Source of the DNA: Seonamhaeicola aphaedonensis
GTDB taxonomy: Bacteria; Bacteroidota; Bacteroidia; Flavobacteriales; Flavobacteriaceae
Assembly: GCF_003386195.1 (NCBI RefSeq)
Contig: NZ_QRDX01000001.1
Coordinates: 372,001 to 436,000 of the forward strand
Direction: 5' to 3'
Length of the DNA: 64,000 nucleotides
Part shown: positions 39,185 through 48,093 of the stretch, piece by piece
Position numbering within the stretch: the stretch's first letter is position 1
Layout: every line of letters begins with the position of its first letter
Translations under genes and position numbers: made by a program
The notes under the pieces: generated by a model
Told to the model about the DNA's origin: nothing
Database searches by the model: none
What the model saw: only the letters and a program-made list of their open reading frames with translations

Positions 39185-42100
39185 TTATAATGTTAAATTT
39201 AGTCCTAATAAATATGTTCTAGACACTGGGTTTCTACGATAGTCTACCCCATAACGATCAATAATACTCAATTGGTTAGGGTTTCCCCCTGAAACTTCAG
39301 GATCAAAACCACTATAGTCTGTAATAGTTAAAAGGTTTTGCCCTGACACATATAACCTACACCTCTTAAATCCTTTAACTTTGAAATTGTACCCTAATTG
39401 CACATTACGCAATCTTATATAAGATCCATCTTCAACAAACAAATCTGATGGGTTTTGGTAGTTCCCGTTTCTGTCTAGTTCAGTTAACCTAGGAAACCTT
39501 GCACCTGTATTCGTAGGAGACCACACTACATCTTTAGTACCAGCAAGCACATTAAGATTTTGTGTTCCTGAATATATGTATTCTAGATTACTATTCCACA
39601 CATCATTACCAAAAGTTCCATACCATTGCATGGACATATCAAACCTTTTATACTTCATGTTGATATTTAACCCCGTAAAGAAATCTGGAAACGGATTTCC
39701 TATACCAACTAAATCCTCGTCAGTTAACTCACCATCTCCATTTTGATCTACAAAACGCAAATCTCCTATTTGAGCATTAGGTTGTATAATAGTACCATCT
39801 TCAGAAGTATGAGAATTCAACTCTGTTTGGTTTTGAAAAATCCCATCTGTCTCATATCCTAGAAATTGCCCTACTATACCACCTAATTCTGTTCTTTTTA
39901 TATCCCTGTTCCCTAGAGTAGATCTTCTTTGTGCCAAAAGCACTTCATTTCCTGAAGCTAGCTCAATAGCTCTACTTTCATTGGACGACACTGTTAAATT
40001 AAGCCCTAAGGTAAAATCATTCCAATTTTTGTTGTATCCTAAGTTAAGATCGAATCCTTTAGACTGAAAACTACCTACATTTTGAGATACCTCTCCCGGT
40101 ACGCCCGTATAGTTTGGTAATTCAACATCGAACAATAAATCCTCTGAAGTTTTTTCATAGTACTCTGCAGATAGCGTAATAGTATTATTGAATAACCCTA
40201 AATCTACCCCAACGTTTTTATCTCTTACGGTCTCCCATTGCAAAAGCGGGTTTCCTAAGCGATTTAAGAAATTAGCAGGCACTCTATCTCCACCAAATAC
40301 AAAATCTCCACTCCCCACAAGAGAGAACTGACCGTTTCTGTCTATCTGTTGATTTCCAAGCTCTCCAGTACCTATCTTGAAACGAAGATTATTTATAGCC
40401 TTACTCTTAAACCAATCTTCTGAATCTACATCCCAAGCAAAAGAGATTCCTGGGAACACTCCTGTATTTTTGTCTTTTGCAAAACGGGAAGCTCGATCCA
40501 CCCTTACCGAAGAGTTAAGCGTATACTTACCATCAAAACTGTAGATTGTTCTAAATACAGCAGACCAAATATTATCAGTCGCATCATTACCCTCTACCCT
40601 TACCGTTTCACCTTGAGCTGCATTTAACTGCCTTAAATTTACGTTAGTATTACTGGGTAATCCATCCGCAAAACCTTCAACATACTCCCAATTTCTAGAA
40701 TCATATAAAATACCACCTAAAACATTAAAATAATGTTTTTCATTGATAGTTTTCTCAAAAGTGATGGTATTATTTATAACATAATCAAAATTAGTGGTCT
40801 TTCTTTCCCTGTAGTTATTTATTTCTAACTGACGATTTGGACCTAAAAAATATTCTGGTTCAAATCGTTCTCTAGTTGTAGATGACATATTAACCCCAAT
40901 CTGTGAAGAAAACGTTATGCTTGGTGTTATTTTAACGTTTAACTGTGTATTTGAAAAAATACCAAAAAAGTTGTTATCGTCAAAATGTCTTGCCAGAGCA
41001 TTTACAGGATTGGTTACCAAGTTAAGAGGCAAACCATGTATACTAAATTCATTACGCCCTTCACGTTCACTTTGAGGAATAAAAACTGGTGTTAATGGAT
41101 CAATTCGTAATACGTTATCCAATAGACCCTGCGTGGTTTCCCATCGTTCTATTCTAGGACTTATATCTTGTTTTAGAGTTACTTTATCTGATATTTTAAA
41201 ATCTACATTAAATCTTGTGGTAACTCTTTGATACCATCCTTTGGCATAGTTTGATTGCTGGTCAAAAAAACTAGCACTAGCCGAATACTTGATATTTTCA
41301 CTACCACCAGAAGCTCTAATATTAGCATTTACAACGGGCGCATAATCCTCCACTACTTCGTCCCACCAATCAGTTCCTTCTCCAAAATCATTTGGGTCAT
41401 ACAATGGCGCTGTTCCATCATTAGCTCTTCTTGTATTGATTATGTCTATGTACTCCTGCGCTCCTGCCATCTCAACTTTTTCCCACTGTTGAGCACCATA
41501 ATTAAAATCGAAGTTTACTACTGCTTTACCTTCCTTACCTCGCTTTGTAGTTATAAGAACCACCCCATTTGACGCTCTTGAACCATAAATAGCTGATGCC
41601 GCAGCATCCTTCAATATGTCTACGCTTTCTATATCTTGAGAATTAACAGAGTTTAAAGAAGTACCTGATGGCTGCATTACTCCATCAATTACTATAAGCG
41701 GACTAGTGTTTGTGGTTCCAGTCACGACACCTCGAATAAGAATAGTCGGCGATGCTCCTGGAGCTCCTCCAGATGACAATACTTGAACCCCTGACGCTCT
41801 TCCCTGTAGTGCTTCCGCAGGGTTACTTGCCACCTGAGTCACTATATCCTCCCCCTTGACAGAAGATATAGAAGTGGCTATTTTATCTCTTTTTACCGCC
41901 CCATAACCAATTACAACTACTTCATCCAATTGCTCATTATCTTCTAAAAGAATTATATTGATGTTGCTTCTATTATTTACCGCAACTTCTTGCGTTTTAA
42001 AACCTACATAACTAAATACCAAAGTAGCGTTATCCCCAACTGTTATGGTATAATTTCCGTTAAAATCGGACACAAATCCGTTAGCTGTATTTTTCTCCAG

Positions 42101-42223
42101 AATATTAACCCCGGGCAAAGGTTGCCCTTGGTCATCTGTAATAGTTCCTTCAACAGTATTTTGAGCCATCATCGTAAAACCGAAGCACAACACACTAATT
42201 GCAATTAAAGCTATTTGTTTCAT
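39185..42223 (-). CDS. SusC-family TonB-dependent outer membrane transporter (PUL module 2)
   Basis: 1012 residues with a type I signal peptide ending MMAQN. The carboxypeptidase-regulatory-like domain follows (about 22-110; QPLPGVNILEKNTANGFVSD), then the plug (DEVVVIGYGAVKRD, ILKDAAASAIYGSRASNGVVLITTKRG) and the barrel ending in YLLGLNLTL. It imports glycan fragments using TonB energy with the SusD encoded 4 bp downstream. Unusually for this system, the SusE-like gene lies upstream, separated by 170 bp holding a perfect hairpin and a -7-like box. Confidence 0.96.
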   Translation of the reverse strand: MKQIALIAISVLCFGFTMMAQNTVEGTITDDQGQPLPGVNILEKNTANGFVSDFNGNYTITVGDNATLVFSYVGFKTQEVAVNNRSNINIILLEDNEQLDEVVVIGYGAVKRDKIATSISSVKGEDIVTQVASNPAEALQGRASGVQVLSSGGAPGASPTILIRGVVTGTTNTSPLIVIDGVMQPSGTSLNSVNSQDIESVDILKDAAASAIYGSRASNGVVLITTKRGKEGKAVVNFDFNYGAQQWEKVEMAGAQEYIDIINTRRANDGTAPLYDPNDFGEGTDWWDEVVEDYAPVVNANIRASGGSENIKYSASASFFDQQSNYAKGWYQRVTTRFNVDFKISDKVTLKQDISPRIERWETTQGLLDNVLRIDPLTPVFIPQSEREGRNEFSIHGLPLNLVTNPVNALARHFDDNNFFGIFSNTQLNVKITPSITFSSQIGVNMSSTTRERFEPEYFLGPNRQLEINNYRERKTTNFDYVINNTITFEKTINEKHYFNVLGGILYDSRNWEYVEGFADGLPSNTNVNLRQLNAAQGETVRVEGNDATDNIWSAVFRTIYSFDGKYTLNSSVRVDRASRFAKDKNTGVFPGISFAWDVDSEDWFKSKAINNLRFKIGTGELGNQQIDRNGQFSLVGSGDFVFGGDRVPANFLNRLGNPLLQWETVRDKNVGVDLGLFNNTITLSAEYYEKTSEDLLFDVELPNYTGVPGEVSQNVGSFQSKGFDLNLGYNKNWNDFTLGLNLTVSSNESRAIELASGNEVLLAQRRSTLGNRDIKRTELGGIVGQFLGYETDGIFQNQTELNSHTSEDGTIIQPNAQIGDLRFVDQNGDGELTDEDLVGIGNPFPDFFTGLNINMKYKRFDMSMQWYGTFGNDVWNSNLEYIYSGTQNLNVLAGTKDVVWSPTNTGARFPRLTELDRNGNYQNPSDLFVEDGSYIRLRNVQLGYNFKVKGFKRCRLYVSGQNLLTITDYSGFDPEVSGGNPNQLSIIDRYGVDYRRNPVSRTYLLGLNLTL

Positions 42224-42332
42224 TTAATTTGCTTTTTAAAAGTTTGGTTGTTTTATATTAATTTGATTCAGTGAAATCCTACAGAACATCGAGCTAAAGT
42301 CGCCTAAAGAGCTTCATTTAGCCTACTTTTTA

Positions 42333-42375
42333 CAAAATTAGGGTTTGATAGAATGCCTAGCATATCTAGGCATTC
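42333..42375 (-). promoter_or_regulatory. Hairpin and -7-like box between the SusE-like gene and susC
   Basis: GAATGCCTAG (42351-42360) and CTAGGCATTC (42366-42375) form a perfect 10-bp stem with a 5-base loop just after the SusE-like stop codon. No T-run follows on the minus strand, so it is not a standard terminator. Ten bases further in the direction of transcription lies TAATTTTG (42333-42340), an exact TAnnTTTG match, so the dyad covers the expected -33 region. It may be an operator or an mRNA-processing/attenuation hairpin. Confidence 0.45.
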
Positions 42376-42393
42376 TTATTCCTAAAGCTGCAG

Positions 42394-43806
42394 CTATCTT
42401 TCCTTGGCAATAATTCTGTTTAAGTGCGTATCGAAAATAAACGTGTAGTCTTTGTTAAGCGCACTATCATCAAACACGTAATTTGATCCACCTCCTGGCA
42501 CTGTTTGAGATCGATCGTCTGGATTTGTTCTCCAAAACGGTGCCCAACCAGAAGTACTGGCGTTTAAAATATAGCCATTAGCTCCTTCGTCATTCGGTTG
42601 ATCTTGCAGCGTCACATCTATAGTCCATAAATAATCATTATTTGCATCTTGCGTAAATGGCTTACCTGAATTAAAATGCCAACATTGAGTACTACCATCA
42701 TTATTATTTGTACATGTAGAGGTTGTAGCGTCAATGTAAATCCCTCTTCCCAAAATATAAACTTGATCAAAAGCTGCATCGGTAGGTGTGTATGATGTTA
42801 TGGTATAACTCAAATCCCTCACGTCCATAGTAATTTCATAATATCCTACATTAGGAAGCACAATAGGATCTACAGAAGCATCTTGACCTAATACCAATCT
42901 TCCCGGAGTATTAGGATCAGCCCCAAAAGTAAAAGGACCAAAGGATCCAGACTGAGGAATAAACCTAACTTCTGAATTAGCTGCTGCTGCATAATATTTA
43001 CCTGTAAAAACATAGCCATTCTCTCCAGTTACTTGACTACCTTCTGTAGTAAAAGGAATTCCAAAAATATCTTGCTCTAATGCAGCATCTGAAGTTTCAT
43101 CTGTTAAAAACATAGCTACAAACTGTAAATCCGTTACCACACTTACTGATACAGAAGCTGTTGCTTCATTTCCAGCAGCATCTGTTGCTGTTATCATAAA
43201 ATCGTAACTTCCCGGGTTAGGAACATCTATGCTATTACTATAGTTATGTGAAGCCCCAGAAATAGGAATTGTCTCGTTTAAAATATCACTTTCAATTCGC
43301 AATTCAGCCAATTCCCTATCAGCTAAATCAATATTTAAATCTATTTCATCTCCAGCACCTATTAATATTGTAGCACCGTTAGCAGGACTATTTATAGTAA
43401 TTGTTGGAGCAGAAATATCCCTATCTAAAGTTATTACCACATCTCTAGTTGTTTCTACATCTCCAGCATTTGTAATAGTTACCGGAATGGTATGCACACT
43501 AAACTCCTCTGCATCATCTGGAACTTTAAATTTATAGGATATGGTGTAAGTTTCAGGCAAGGAATCTTTTAAAATAGTTTTATCAAGAAACCAAGACTCG
43601 TACTTAAAGTTTACAGTTTTAATTCCCGCAGGGTCTGTAACGATACCTTCAAAGAGAAACTCCTCTCCAGGCAACGAAGAAACCTGTTGATTTAACGACT
43701 GAAATTCTGGCATAGAATCTACACTAACCGAATCGTCATCACCACATCCTAATAACATGGTTAAAAATCCCGTAAGGACAACTAGTTTTGTTTTAATTGT
43801 TTTCAT
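42394..43806 (-). CDS. SusE/SusF-like surface glycan-binding lipoprotein
   Basis: 470 residues with acyl-Cys21 followed by GDDDS, an acidic tract of the type that directs surface export in Bacteroidetes lipoproteins. Two Ig/Big-like domains are suggested: about 30-130 (ending VVITLDRD) and about 130-225 (APTITINSPANGATI... SVSVVTD). The C-terminal half (about 230-470) resembles SusE/SusF carbohydrate-binding domains, with FVAMFLTDE, VYILGRGIY and HFNSGKPFTQDANNDYLWTIDV. No catalytic motif is seen. It probably binds the polysaccharide at the cell surface for the module 2 SusC/SusD pair. It is the first gene of the module, whereas SusE genes normally follow susD. Confidence 0.82.
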   Translation of the reverse strand: MKTIKTKLVVLTGFLTMLLGCGDDDSVSVDSMPEFQSLNQQVSSLPGEEFLFEGIVTDPAGIKTVNFKYESWFLDKTILKDSLPETYTISYKFKVPDDAEEFSVHTIPVTITNAGDVETTRDVVITLDRDISAPTITINSPANGATILIGAGDEIDLNIDLADRELAELRIESDILNETIPISGASHNYSNSIDVPNPGSYDFMITATDAAGNEATASVSVSVVTDLQFVAMFLTDETSDAALEQDIFGIPFTTEGSQVTGENGYVFTGKYYAAAANSEVRFIPQSGSFGPFTFGADPNTPGRLVLGQDASVDPIVLPNVGYYEITMDVRDLSYTITSYTPTDAAFDQVYILGRGIYIDATTSTCTNNNDGSTQCWHFNSGKPFTQDANNDYLWTIDVTLQDQPNDEGANGYILNASTSGWAPFWRTNPDDRSQTVPGGGSNYVFDDSALNKDYTFIFDTHLNRIIAKER

Positions 43807-44008
43807 TTTTAATGTATTATCGAGTTTAGTTATAAAATTAGCTTACGCTGTATTGGTATTGAATAATTATGATAGCTAGGACAAAAACAAGGATGATTTC
43901 ATTATTTATAAAAAAAATCATTTATTGTAATTAACAACACACTATACACATTATTCCATGTAATGCACTTGATTTTAGGAAATAACCATTTTAAACACTA
44001 CATTTTTA

Positions 44009-44038
44009 CAAAATTACAATCTAAACTCCTTAAAACAA
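44009..44038 (-). promoter_or_regulatory. Putative Bacteroidetes-type promoter of PUL operon 2
   Basis: On the minus strand TTG (44036-44038), then 19 bases, then TAATTTTG (44009-44016) matches the -33/-7 consensus TTG...TAnnTTTG. The predicted transcript would start near 44002 and have a leader of about 195 bases before the SusE-like gene. The rest of the 497-bp gap (43807-44303) has no coding frame; on the plus strand TATTTTTG (44073-44080) could be the -7 box for the divergent AraC gene. Confidence 0.5.
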
Positions 44039-44303
44039 TAGACACAAAAACCTAAAACATGGATTATATTTCTATTTTTGTATTAAGAACTAATTTTTAA
44101 CAGGAAAAGGAAAACAACTTGATACCTTCTGGAAAAAGAACAGCTAATTAGTTATGATGGTTTTATAAATAAACCTAAGTTATACTAAACTATCAAAATA
44201 ATGTATTGAATTACACTTTTGAACTCAGATTAATCAAGAAAATTCTGATAAGGAATATCCAAACTAGCTAATAAGAAACTAACTGACTACATTTAATAAA
44301 AAC

Positions 44304-45218
44304 ATGACTAAAAAAACTGAATCTGACACAACCGATGATTTAACTTTAAAAGAAGGCTTTGTTGGCCAAAAAATGATTGCATTCCATAAATCAATCATTA
44401 ATATTTCAAAAGTCAATGACATTACCAAAAACTTTTATGTTAGTGACTTGGGATATTACCCAAGAGCTCATCATCATTATAGAATGAGAAAGAAAGGCGC
44501 CAACCAATACATATTTATTTACTGCACTAAAGGAAAAGGAGAGATTTATATCAACAATGAAAAAACTGAAATAAATCCAAACCAGTTTTTCATAATACCC
44601 AAAAAAGTAAAGCATGAATATAAAGCATTCAACAATGACCCATGGAGTATTTATTGGTTCCACTTTAATGGCCCTCTAGCAGATGAGTTATACAAAAGAT
44701 ATGAAAGCACTCAAATTAAGAATTATAAAAACATTCCGTTCTCTCTTGAAAGAATAAATTCTTTTGAAAAAATATTTAACCTCTTTAATAGTACTTATTT
44801 AGAGAACCATATAGAATATGCTAATCTTCTTTCCCTGAACTTTATTAGCTATTTTGTTTATCATGACTTTGAATATAGTATAAAGAGTAACAGTGATGAC
44901 ACTATTGTTAATTCAATAATAAAACACTTATTGGATAATTTAGAAAAAAAATTTACTTTGGATGAAATAGCATCAAAGTTTAACTACTCAAAATCCTACT
45001 TACACACCAAGTTTAAAGCAAAAACAGGTTATCCGCTATTGGTCTTTTTCAATTTAAAGAAAGTACAAAAAGCCTGTGAGCTTTTAAATTACACAGATTT
45101 AAGCATTAAAGAAATTAGCTTTGAAGTAGGGTTTGAAGATCCTTTATATTTTTCAAGAATTTTTAAAAACTTTATGGGTAAATCTCCCAGAAATTACAAA
45201 CAAAGCCTTCATAAATAA
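44304..45218 (+). CDS. AraC-family transcriptional regulator, probable activator of PUL operon 2
   Basis: 304 residues. The N-terminal cupin sensor domain (about 40-150) contains YYPRAHHHYRMRKKG, YTKGKGEIYI-like text (CTKGKGEIYINN) and FFIIPKKVKHEYKA, the sugar-binding pocket pattern of AraC-type sensors. The C-terminal DNA-binding domain (about 205-300) contains TLDEIASKFNYSKSYLHTKF and SIKEISFEVGFEDPLYFSRIF, the two HTH units. It is divergent from the SusE-susC-susD operon across 497 bp. PUL control by an AraC protein, rather than a hybrid two-component system or sigma/anti-sigma pair, is notable because no other regulator lies in the PUL. Confidence 0.87.
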   Translation: MTKKTESDTTDDLTLKEGFVGQKMIAFHKSIINISKVNDITKNFYVSDLGYYPRAHHHYRMRKKGANQYIFIYCTKGKGEIYINNEKTEINPNQFFIIPKKVKHEYKAFNNDPWSIYWFHFNGPLADELYKRYESTQIKNYKNIPFSLERINSFEKIFNLFNSTYLENHIEYANLLSLNFISYFVYHDFEYSIKSNSDDTIVNSIIKHLLDNLEKKFTLDEIASKFNYSKSYLHTKFKAKTGYPLLVFFNLKKVQKACELLNYTDLSIKEISFEVGFEDPLYFSRIFKNFMGKSPRNYKQSLHK

Positions 45219-45361
45219 CATCCTGTCAGTAAAAATATTGGTCATTACAACAATATTAAGGTTCTAATAATAATTTAGATTTCAGAATTGAAAGAGTATA
45301 GTTTAGAATTCATATAGTTTAGACTACCATATAAATATTAAAGTATCAGTGATATAGTAAA

Positions 45362-45392
45362 TAAAAAACGGATTAGCGTAACCAATCCGTTT
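45362..45392 (-). terminator. Rho-independent terminator of tRNA-fMet
   Basis: AAACGGATT (45366-45374) and AATCCGTTT (45384-45392) make a perfect 9-bp stem with a 9-base loop. On the minus strand it is followed by a T-rich run, 22 bases after the tRNA 3' end. Confidence 0.8.
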
Positions 45393-45414
45393 GTTTATCT
45401 AGCTTTAAGCCTTG

Positions 45415-45487
<73 letters not shown>

Positions 45488-45552
45488 ATATTGGATTGCA
45501 AATATACAATCCTTTTTAGTTTTAACAAGTATATTACCAAAAAATATTATTA

Positions 45553-45729
45553 CTACAGGTTATCTGCCTGAAAGGCTGAAATATCTGATTTATAAATTTT
45601 AAATGATATATTAATTGGATTGCAACAAACCTCGCAATCTTCTATATAACTTTGGTTTATAATAGAGTTATCTATTAAAATTGATATAATTTGCCAACAA
45701 TAGGGACATGTAAAATAATGCTCAATCAT
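45553..45729 (-). CDS. Small CPXCG-type cysteine-rich protein
   Basis: A 58-residue protein starting at ATG 45729. It begins MIEHYFTCPYCWQIISILID and has a second cysteine group EDCEVCCNPI about 25 residues later, followed by ISFKIY. Spacing and flanking residues match the CPXCG motif-containing family of small putative zinc-ribbon proteins. Here the usual Gly of CPxCG is Trp (CPYCW). Function of the family is unknown to me. It lies between the terminator of the LRR gene and tRNA-fMet, on the same strand as both. Confidence 0.82.
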   Translation of the reverse strand: MIEHYFTCPYCWQIISILIDNSIINQSYIEDCEVCCNPINISFKIYKSDISAFQADNL

Positions 45730-45738
45730 AATAAAACA

Positions 45739-45767
45739 AAAAAGTGACTATAAAATAGTCACTTTTT
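45739..45767 (-). terminator. Terminator of the LRR gene
   Basis: AAAAAGTGACTA (45739-45750) and TAGTCACTTTTT (45756-45767) form a perfect 12-bp stem with a 5-base loop. It carries T-runs on both strands, so it can stop transcription from either side; it lies 28 bp after the LRR gene stop. Confidence 0.85.
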
Positions 45768-45795
45768 ATGAACTTATTAAAAGTATTACTTTGAA

Positions 45796-46620
45796 TTATT
45801 CTTTTTCAATATCCATTGAGGCCGTTGCTCTTTGTGATGGTAATATCATCATACTTGGAGGATTTTTACCAGAGACGCTTATATACTCTTGATTCAAATT
45901 ATTATCACTAACCATTATTGTTGTTAGCTTGGTTAAATTCATAAACTCTAATGGCAAATCTCCAGTCAACTTATTAGTAGATAATAACAATTCTTCTAAA
46001 TTTGTTAATTGCGCAATTTCAACGGGAATCTCTCCTTCTAATTTATTATCCATGAGGCTTAACTTTTGCAATTTAGTTAAGGCATAAATATCTGTTGGAA
46101 TTGTACCAGTTAAAAAATTACTACCTAATAAAAGTTCTTTTAAGTTTGTTAATCCCATAAGTGAACTTGGAATCTCTCCATCTAGTTTGTTGCTGTATAA
46201 TTTTAAAGATTCAAGGTTTTTTAGTTCTCCTAACTCTGAAGGAATTGTACCTTCTAAAGCGTTCATGAATAACTCCAAAGAGGTTAAAGATTTTAAATTA
46301 CTCAATGAAGTAGGAATATTTCCAGATATTTTATTAAACCCTAGGTTTAGTTTTTTCAAACTTGAAAAATTTCCAATTTCATGAGGCAATTTTCCTTGTA
46401 AGTTATTGAATGGCAAATTTATTTCTACCACTTTATTGTCTTCAATAGTTACACCATACCAAGTATCAATATCGGCATTTAAGTCCCATGGAGTGTTCCA
46501 TTGGGTTCCTTGAGTTGAATTATACAATGCAATAAGCGCATCTTTCTCGGTTAAAGAAATATTAGCAAATGAAAAGGTAGTTGTTAACAAACAAACTACT
46601 ATTAGCTTTAAGGTTTTCAT
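45796..46620 (-). CDS. Secreted leucine-rich repeat protein
   Basis: 274 residues. Residues 1-19 are a type I signal peptide (TTTFSFANIS). An N-terminal cap resembling plant-type LRR proteins follows (EKDALIALYNSTQGTQWNT...WYGVTI). About seven 24-residue LRRs come next, with the pattern LxxLxxLxLxxNxLxGxIPxxLxxL, for example around KISGNIPTSLSNLKSL and KLDGEIPSSLMGLTNL. The C-terminus after about residue 245 is short and carries no recognisable T9SS sorting domain or anchor. Such proteins mediate protein binding outside the cell; a partner is not evident. It is monocistronic with its own terminator. Confidence 0.85.
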   Translation of the reverse strand: MKTLKLIVVCLLTTTFSFANISLTEKDALIALYNSTQGTQWNTPWDLNADIDTWYGVTIEDNKVVEINLPFNNLQGKLPHEIGNFSSLKKLNLGFNKISGNIPTSLSNLKSLTSLELFMNALEGTIPSELGELKNLESLKLYSNKLDGEIPSSLMGLTNLKELLLGSNFLTGTIPTDIYALTKLQKLSLMDNKLEGEIPVEIAQLTNLEELLLSTNKLTGDLPLEFMNLTKLTTIMVSDNNLNQEYISVSGKNPPSMMILPSQRATASMDIEKE

Positions 46621-46746
46621 TTTAGAATAGATTTGGGATTAATTCTATGACGAAACTAAGCTAAAACAGGTTTAAAAACTATTTTTATCGATAAAAAGCA
46701 TAAAATTTTAACAGATATAATTCGATGAAATACATAGAACTAATCT

Positions 46747-46772
46747 AAAAAAGGGGATTTTTGAGAAAAATC
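46747..46772 (-). terminator. Terminator of the efflux operon
   Basis: GATTTTT (46756-46762) and AAAAATC (46766-46772) form a stem with a 3-base loop right after the TolC-family stop codon. On the minus strand it is followed by CCCC and six T residues (46752-46747). Confidence 0.6.
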
Positions 46773-46773
46773 T

Positions 46774-48093
46774 CTAAAAATTAACATTTAAAATTTCACC
46801 ACTAATTTTTAGTAATTGTAACTCAGCAAGTTTAGCCGCATATTTTGCTTGATTCCTAATTAATTCAGCACTTAGAAGATTTATTTGTGCTTGTCTGAAC
46901 TCTATAGAATTTAGCTGACCAAGTTTGAATTTTTCTTGAGTTCTATCAAAATTATTCTGAGAAGTTTTAATATTATCTTCTTGAAGTCTAAAAATTGCCA
47001 ATTTATTTTGATAATCTTCCCAAGCGTTATTAAAATCACGTTCTAATGTTACTAAAAATTCTTCCTTTTGAATATTTTGAGATTCTAGGTTTATCCTGGC
47101 ATTTTTAACCCTTGTTATAGTAGTTCCACCATCAAATAAGTTCCATGTTAAATTTAAACCACCCGAAAAACCAGAATTTGTATTTTGAATCACAAAGGCT
47201 AATGGGCTGTTATTATTAGACTCATTCCAACCATAGCTTCCTGTTAATCCAACAGTTGGCAAATAGGCTGATTTCTCAGACTTTACAATTAAAGAATTGA
47301 TTTTAATATTTTTCTCTATCCGTTGCAAAGCGGTATTATAATTTTTAGCTTTTTCTAACAGTTCTTCTTTGTTCATTAGTTGATTAAACCCAACTTTTGT
47401 ATCTATATCAAAATGATCTGGTAACGTATTTCCTAAAACTAAATTTAAATCTCTTTTAAAATTTTTCAGTTGCTGCTCTGCATTCATCAAGTTGATACTA
47501 TCGTTATTAATATCTACTTCAGCATTTAAAAGAGCTAACTTTGTTTCTTGTCCATAATCAAATTGATACTTAGCTCTAAACACTCTATCTCTTGAAATTT
47601 CTAAGGTTTGAATTATTGAATTGGTGTTCTCCTGTAATTCTGCTACATTATAATATACCGTAAATAATTGTAGAATTGTATTTTCAATCGTTTCACGTGC
47701 TTCTAATTCTGTTAATTGCTGGCTTTCTTTCAACTGCTTGTAATTGTAACTTCTTCCTAAACCATCAAACAACACGTAATTTAGGTTTATAGAAGCATTA
47801 TATCGTCTTGTTTCAGCACCTGTAGCCACCCGAGTGTCTCCGTTGGCAAGTTGCCCTTCAGTATTTTGTTTGTCAATTGAAGCATTTGCATTACCAGTAA
47901 GGGTGGGTAAGTAACCAGAATTAAGAATATTAGCATTATTTTTTGCTACCTCAACTTGATTATTAGCTATTTTAATACCATAATTATGTTCTAAAGCCAA
48001 ACTTATAGCTTCCTTGGGTGTAATAACTTCCTGAGAAAACAAACACATACAATGTATAAGTGAAATACTAAATAATATAAATCTAACTTTCAT
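46774..48093 (-). CDS. TolC-family outer membrane efflux channel
   Basis: 439 residues with a signal peptide ending CLFSQE. Two outer-membrane efflux protein repeats are visible. The first starts about residue 25 (TPKEAISLALEHNYGIKIANN) and the second about 245 (NYNTALQRIEKNIKIN). Each holds a long coiled coil and a TG/NLTWNLFDGG-type strand motif. It forms the exit duct of the tripartite pump encoded in this operon. Its start overlaps the end of the RND gene by 11 bp, indicating translational coupling. Confidence 0.93.
   Translation of the reverse strand: MKVRFILFSISLIHCMCLFSQEVITPKEAISLALEHNYGIKIANNQVEVAKNNANILNSGYLPTLTGNANASIDKQNTEGQLANGDTRVATGAETRRYNASINLNYVLFDGLGRSYNYKQLKESQQLTELEARETIENTILQLFTVYYNVAELQENTNSIIQTLEISRDRVFRAKYQFDYGQETKLALLNAEVDINNDSINLMNAEQQLKNFKRDLNLVLGNTLPDHFDIDTKVGFNQLMNKEELLEKAKNYNTALQRIEKNIKINSLIVKSEKSAYLPTVGLTGSYGWNESNNNSPLAFVIQNTNSGFSGGLNLTWNLFDGGTTITRVKNARINLESQNIQKEEFLVTLERDFNNAWEDYQNKLAIFRLQEDNIKTSQNNFDRTQEKFKLGQLNSIEFRQAQINLLSAELIRNQAKYAAKLAELQLLKISGEILNVNF

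Noticed and set aside
45297-45323. Direct repeat TATAGTTTAGA, two copies 16 bp apart downstream of the AraC gene
   Set aside because: Short AT-rich repeats occur by chance in such DNA and no gene start lies in a position to use them.
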